Assembly (NCBI RefSeq): GCF_900112845.1
Contig: NZ_FONG01000005.1
Span: 310,502 to 374,501 of the forward strand
Length of the DNA stretch: 64,000 bases
DNA from: Actinacidiphila alni
GTDB taxonomy: Bacteria; Actinomycetota; Actinomycetes; Streptomycetales; Streptomycetaceae
Direction: 5' to 3'
The notes beneath the pieces are model-generated. The model searched no databases and was not told where the DNA came from. It saw only the letters and a list, made by a program, of their open reading frames with translations. Below are positions 60,790 to 64,000 of this stretch, piece by piece. Both the position numbers and the translations under genes were made by a program. The first letter of the stretch is position 1, and each line of letters starts with the position of its first letter.

Positions 60790-62319
60790 ATGACGGAGGG
60801 TTTAAGGGCGCCCGCCCACGTACTGATCCTCGCCGGAAGCGAAAGCAGCGGCGGCGGCCTCGACGGCAACAGCCGCGCCCTGCGCGTCGCGAACGCCGCC
60901 CGCACCGCGGGCTATCGGGTGACGCTGCTCGGCCCGGCACCGGCGACGGTGACACCGGAAGGCGTCGACGTACGCCAGGTCACCGTCCGCGAAACGCTCG
61001 GCGGACAACGGGCGCGCCGCCCGAGACCGGGCCTGCGCTGGCCGCTGGCCTACCGCAGCGCGGCGGCGTACGACCACCGCACCGCGCTGCTCGCGGCCGA
61101 ACGCGCCCTGATCACCACCCGCACCGCCGAACTCGACATCGTGCACCGGCCGTTGCCGCTGCTCGCGGCGGCCCGCACCGGCCACACGCTGGCATGGCTG
61201 CGGCACGGCCTGCGGGCCGGCTGGACGAGGCTGCGCGCCGCGCAGTACCTGGCGGCGGTCCGCCGCCGCGAGAATCCCGTCGCGCCGCTGGACAACTTCG
61301 TCACCGAGGTGACCCGGCTGCTGCTCGGCCGCCGCGCCTGGCGCCGCCTCGACCCCGGCCTGCTGGACGAGGAGGTCGCGTACGGGCCGGTGCTGGACGC
61401 CGTCCGCCCGCATCTGATCCACGCGCTCGGCCACCGGGCGCTGGGCGTCGCCACCCGGGCGGCGCTGCGCGCCGAAGGCGCCGGGCACCGGATCGAGGTG
61501 GTGTGGGACGCGCCGCCGCGCACCCCGGCGGCCTCCCGCCGCGCGGCCGTCGCCGGCGAGGCGCACGAGCGCACCTTCGCACCGGCCGCGGACGGCGTGA
61601 TCACCGTCGGCGAGGGCCTGGCCAGGGAGCTACGCGTACGGCACCGGCTGTCCGCCACCCCCGCCGTGGTGCGCAACGCGCCACCGCTGGTCACCGCCGC
61701 GCCCGCCTCGTCCGCCGCGCACCCGGCCGGCATCAGGGCGCGCTGCCATCTCGCCCCGGACATCCCGCTGTTGGTGCACACCGGCCCGGTCACCCCGGAC
61801 CGCGGCCCGGTCACCGTGGTGGAGGCACTGCCCAAGCTCTACGACCTGCACGCGGCCTTCGTCGTCCCCGACCCGGCCCACCCGCACCTGCGCGAACTGC
61901 GCGAACGCGCGGCCCAACTCGGCGTCCACGGGCGCCTGCACGTCCTGCCGTACGTCCCGGTCGACGAGATCCCCCGCTTCCTCGCCTCCGCCGACATCGG
62001 CGTCCTCCCCGTCCACCAACTCCCGCACCACCAAACGGTCCTGGCGACCCGTTACTTCGAATACGCCCACGCCCGCCTGCCGGTCGTCGTCAGCGACGTC
62101 CGCGCGATGGCCGCCGCCACCCTCGAACTCGGCAACGGCGAGGTCTTCCGCGCCCGCGACACCGCCGACTTCGTCCGCGCGGTCGGCGCCGTCCTCACCA
62201 ACCCCCGCCGCTACCGCAAGGCCTACGACCGCACCGACGTCCTCCGCCAATGGTCCTGGCAGACCGAATCAACCCCCCTCCTCGACCTCTACACCCGCCT
62301 CCTGGGCCCCCGCCCCTGA
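60790..62319 (+). CDS. Glycosyltransferase family 4
   Basis: The product has 509 residues. The N-terminal domain (HVLILAGSESSGGGLDGNSR) is a GT-B acceptor domain; the C-terminal donor domain has LLVHTGPVTPDRGPVTVVEA, LPYVPVDEIPRFLASADIGV and the E-x7-E-like YFEYAHARLPVVVSDVRAMA. A helical insertion (about 115-215) makes it longer than the usual ~400 residues. Start codons at 60772 (GTG) and 60775 lack a ribosome site; the ATG at 60790 is preceded by GGGTGCGGGA. It probably completes the surface-glycan set. Confidence 0.88.
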   Translation: MTEGLRAPAHVLILAGSESSGGGLDGNSRALRVANAARTAGYRVTLLGPAPATVTPEGVDVRQVTVRETLGGQRARRPRPGLRWPLAYRSAAAYDHRTALLAAERALITTRTAELDIVHRPLPLLAAARTGHTLAWLRHGLRAGWTRLRAAQYLAAVRRRENPVAPLDNFVTEVTRLLLGRRAWRRLDPGLLDEEVAYGPVLDAVRPHLIHALGHRALGVATRAALRAEGAGHRIEVVWDAPPRTPAASRRAAVAGEAHERTFAPAADGVITVGEGLARELRVRHRLSATPAVVRNAPPLVTAAPASSAAHPAGIRARCHLAPDIPLLVHTGPVTPDRGPVTVVEALPKLYDLHAAFVVPDPAHPHLRELRERAAQLGVHGRLHVLPYVPVDEIPRFLASADIGVLPVHQLPHHQTVLATRYFEYAHARLPVVVSDVRAMAAATLELGNGEVFRARDTADFVRAVGAVLTNPRRYRKAYDRTDVLRQWSWQTESTPLLDLYTRLLGPRP

Positions 62320-62401
62320 CGGCGGCGCCCGCCGCATGCCGGAGGGCGGTCACATCACCGTCGGAACACACGAGCGGCACACACGGTCGCAACATGGGGG
62401 T

Positions 62402-62609
62402 CGTAGGGTGGGGGACTCGCGTGCGCGGAGGCTCGAACCACCGGGGCCGGGCGGCGTTGCCTCGCGAGGGGCGGCTCGTTGAGCGAGTATGGGGTGCAAG
62501 AGGCCAAAAAGCCTACCTACCCCCGAGGGTGACTGGGTATGCGCCGATCGGGCGACTTCTTCTCCTCCTAAAGGACAAAATTTTCCCGATCACGTAAGAG
62601 GAGCCGGTG
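62402..62609 (+). promoter_or_regulatory. Promoter and ~200-nt structured leader of the M20 gene
   Basis: A TAGGGT -10-like box lies at 62402-62407, giving a leader of about 195 bases. The leader contains a hairpin of GGGGT/ACCCC (62491-62495 with 62519-62523) and AGGC/GCCT (62501-62504 with 62511-62514) around CAAAAA. An unusually AT-rich patch, AAAGGACAAAATTTT, occurs near 62569-62583. The ribosome site AAGAGGAG is six bases before the ATG. I could not match it to a known riboswitch class. Confidence 0.4.
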
Positions 62610-63857
62610 ATGGGCCCTACGCTCACTGAGGTGAACGATTCATCCGCCGCGCCGTCGGGCGCGCTGTCCGCCGCTGTGCTGTCCGGTCTCACGGAGACCG
62701 CGGTGTCCGACGGGCTGCGTGCCGAGCTGATCGAATTCCGCCGGGATCTGCACCGGCACCCGGAGCTGGGGCGGCAGGAATTCCGGACGACCGAGCAGGT
62801 CAGGGCGCGTCTGGAGCGGGCGGGTCTGGCCCCGCGGGTGCTGCCGGGCGGCACCGGGCTGATCTGCGACATCGGGGAGACGGACCCGGAGAAGCCGCGG
62901 CTGGCGCTGCGGGCGGACCTGGACGCGCTGCCGGTGCCGGACACCAAGAAGGTGGAGTACCGCTCGACGGTCGAGGGCAAGGCGCACGCGTGCGGGCACG
63001 ACGTGCACACCACGGTCGTGCTCGGTACGGGCCTGGTGCTGGCCGAGCTGGCCAGGAACGGCCGGCTGCCGCACCCGGTGCGGCTGGTGTTCCAGGCGGC
63101 CGAGGAGATCATGCCCGGCGGCGCCCTGGACGCGATCAAGGCGAAGGTGCTCGACGGCGTCGGCCGTATCCTCGCGGTGCACTGCGACCCGAAGGTGGAG
63201 GTCGGGCGGATCGGCCTGCGGCAGGGCCCGATCACTTCGGCGGCGGACCGGCTGACGCTGACCCTGGAGGGTCCCGGCGGCCACAGTGCCCGCCCGCACC
63301 TGACCACCGACCTGGTGATGGCGACGGCGAAGCTCGCCTCGGAGCTGCCGGCCGTGCTGACCCGCCGGGTGGACCCGCGCTCCGGGCTGAGCATCGTGTG
63401 GGGCCGCATCCAGGCGGGCCACGCGGCCAATGTCATCCCGCAGCGCGCGGAGCTGGAGGGCACCGTCCGCTGCCTGGACCTGTCGGCCTGGCACGACGCG
63501 CCGGACCTGGTGCACGAGGTGATCGACCAGGTCGCCGCGATGTACCGGGCCAAGGTGGAGATCACCTACCAGCGCGGTGTGCCGCCGGTGGTCAACGAGG
63601 CGGAGTCGGTGGAGCTGCTGCGGGACGCGATGTCCGCGCGCCGCGGCGCGCACGCGATCGAGGACACCGAGCAGAGCCTGGGCGGCGAGGACTTCTCCTG
63701 GTACCTGGAGCACGTGCCGGGCGCCCTGGCCCGGCTCGGCGTGCGGCCGGTCGGCGACACGGCCAAGCGCGATCTGCACCAGGGTGATTTCGACGTGGAC
63801 GAGGGTGCGATCGCGGTCGGCGTGGAGCTTTTCACGGCGGCTGTCCTGCTGTCCTGA
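62610..63857 (+). CDS. M20-family (M20D) amidohydrolase
   Basis: The product has 415 residues. LIEFRRDLHRHPELGRQEFR (40-59) opens the catalytic domain. Metal ligands are in ACGHDVH (127-133), Glu165-Glu166 in FQAAEEIMPGGA and His in LAVHCDP; GGHSARPH begins the dimerisation domain and LGGEDFSWYLEHVPG lies near the C-terminus. The family hydrolyses N-acyl amino acids, hippurate or similar amides. It is preceded by a long leader. The acyl substrate is not predictable. Confidence 0.93.
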   Translation: MGPTLTEVNDSSAAPSGALSAAVLSGLTETAVSDGLRAELIEFRRDLHRHPELGRQEFRTTEQVRARLERAGLAPRVLPGGTGLICDIGETDPEKPRLALRADLDALPVPDTKKVEYRSTVEGKAHACGHDVHTTVVLGTGLVLAELARNGRLPHPVRLVFQAAEEIMPGGALDAIKAKVLDGVGRILAVHCDPKVEVGRIGLRQGPITSAADRLTLTLEGPGGHSARPHLTTDLVMATAKLASELPAVLTRRVDPRSGLSIVWGRIQAGHAANVIPQRAELEGTVRCLDLSAWHDAPDLVHEVIDQVAAMYRAKVEITYQRGVPPVVNEAESVELLRDAMSARRGAHAIEDTEQSLGGEDFSWYLEHVPGALARLGVRPVGDTAKRDLHQGDFDVDEGAIAVGVELFTAAVLLS

Positions 63858-64000
63858 CACCGGGTGAACCCTTGGCTACGGCGGAGTCACCTGGCTGAAA
63901 TGCGTCGATCCGATAACGGGCCGTCATTCGGTCTTTACCTGACATCTACGCGCGTTAAGCTCCCGCTTAGCCAGCGCCGGACGGGGCGCTTCAGACTGAA
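63858..64000. other. Right-edge intergenic sequence
   Basis: No complete gene or clear terminator is seen in these 143 bases. The composition becomes less GC-rich (for example GGTCTTTACCTGACATC near 63931), as expected for the promoter region of a gene starting beyond the window. Confidence 0.6.

Noticed and set aside
62425..62445. GGCTCGAACC looks like the T-loop of a minus-strand tRNA
   Set aside because: The flanking stems do not pair as a T-arm and no acceptor or anticodon arms are found at the proper spacing.
62402..62609. Leader considered as a ydaO-type c-di-AMP riboswitch
   Set aside because: The conserved ydaO core blocks were not found by eye.

Overview
The window is high-GC actinobacterial chromosome, almost certainly Streptomyces. 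Supporting signs are third-position GC bias in nearly every reading frame, frequent GTG/TTG starts, a whiJ-like module (ATP-binding protein, DUF5753-type HTH protein, DUF397 protein), leaderless-looking promoters and the characteristic Streptomyces GC-rich palindromic intergenic repeat. From memory, the gene order trpS, D,D-carboxypeptidase, SCO4848-type membrane protein, sdhCDAB, acyl-CoA mutase, nonulosonate genes resembles the SCO483x-SCO488x region of S. coelicolor, so most of the window looks like chromosomal core with some accessory insertions. No rRNA, tRNA, CRISPR array, transposase or phage gene was found.

Layout. 1-4.9 kb: a large CHAT-NTPase-TPR protein running off the left edge and a divergent whiJ-like regulatory module. 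5-13.9 kb: a polysaccharide utilisation locus (secreted PL8 lyase, solute-binding lipoprotein, two permeases, LacI repressor, divergent GH130 enzyme). 14-17.8 kb: small redox and regulatory genes (AhpD-like protein/MocR pair, LysR/tautomerase pair, 2'-5' RNA ligase-like protein). 17.9-24.7 kb: trpS, ornithine aminotransferase, a TetR/flavin-monooxygenase pair with tet-operator-like sites, a membrane protein and a secreted SGNH hydrolase. 25-29.5 kb: a cassette that looks like the complete decaprenylphosphoryl-arabinose (DPA) pathway: dprE2-dprE1 divergent from PAP2 phosphatase, UbiA-type phosphoribosyltransferase and GtrA-like protein. 29.5-34.1 kb: YihY protein, D,D-carboxypeptidase, small membrane protein, and a membrane protein/DCC/TetR operon. 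34.3-42.5 kb: an MMPL transporter with an unusual C-terminal extension, a two-component system, an MFS/MarR pair and a tandem AhpD-like protein under a MerR-type promoter. 42.6-46 kb: sdhCDAB. 46-52.3 kb: UraD, DUF4253 protein, ECF sigma factor with a downstream membrane protein carrying an in-frame repeat insertion, L,D-transpeptidase and an acyl-CoA mutase large subunit. 52.4-62.3 kb: a nonulosonic-acid (probably Kdn/teichulosonic acid) cell-surface glycan cluster. 62.6 kb to the end: an M20 amidohydrolase with a long leader.

The most interesting material is the DPA cassette in an organism thought to lack arabinogalactan, the nonulosonate glycan cluster with a CMP-transferase/HAD fusion and a NeuB lacking its SAF domain, the CHAT-NTPase-TPR protein, and the palindromic repeat family with one copy domesticated inside a coding sequence. 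All functions are inferred from motifs and context read by eye; no database search was run.
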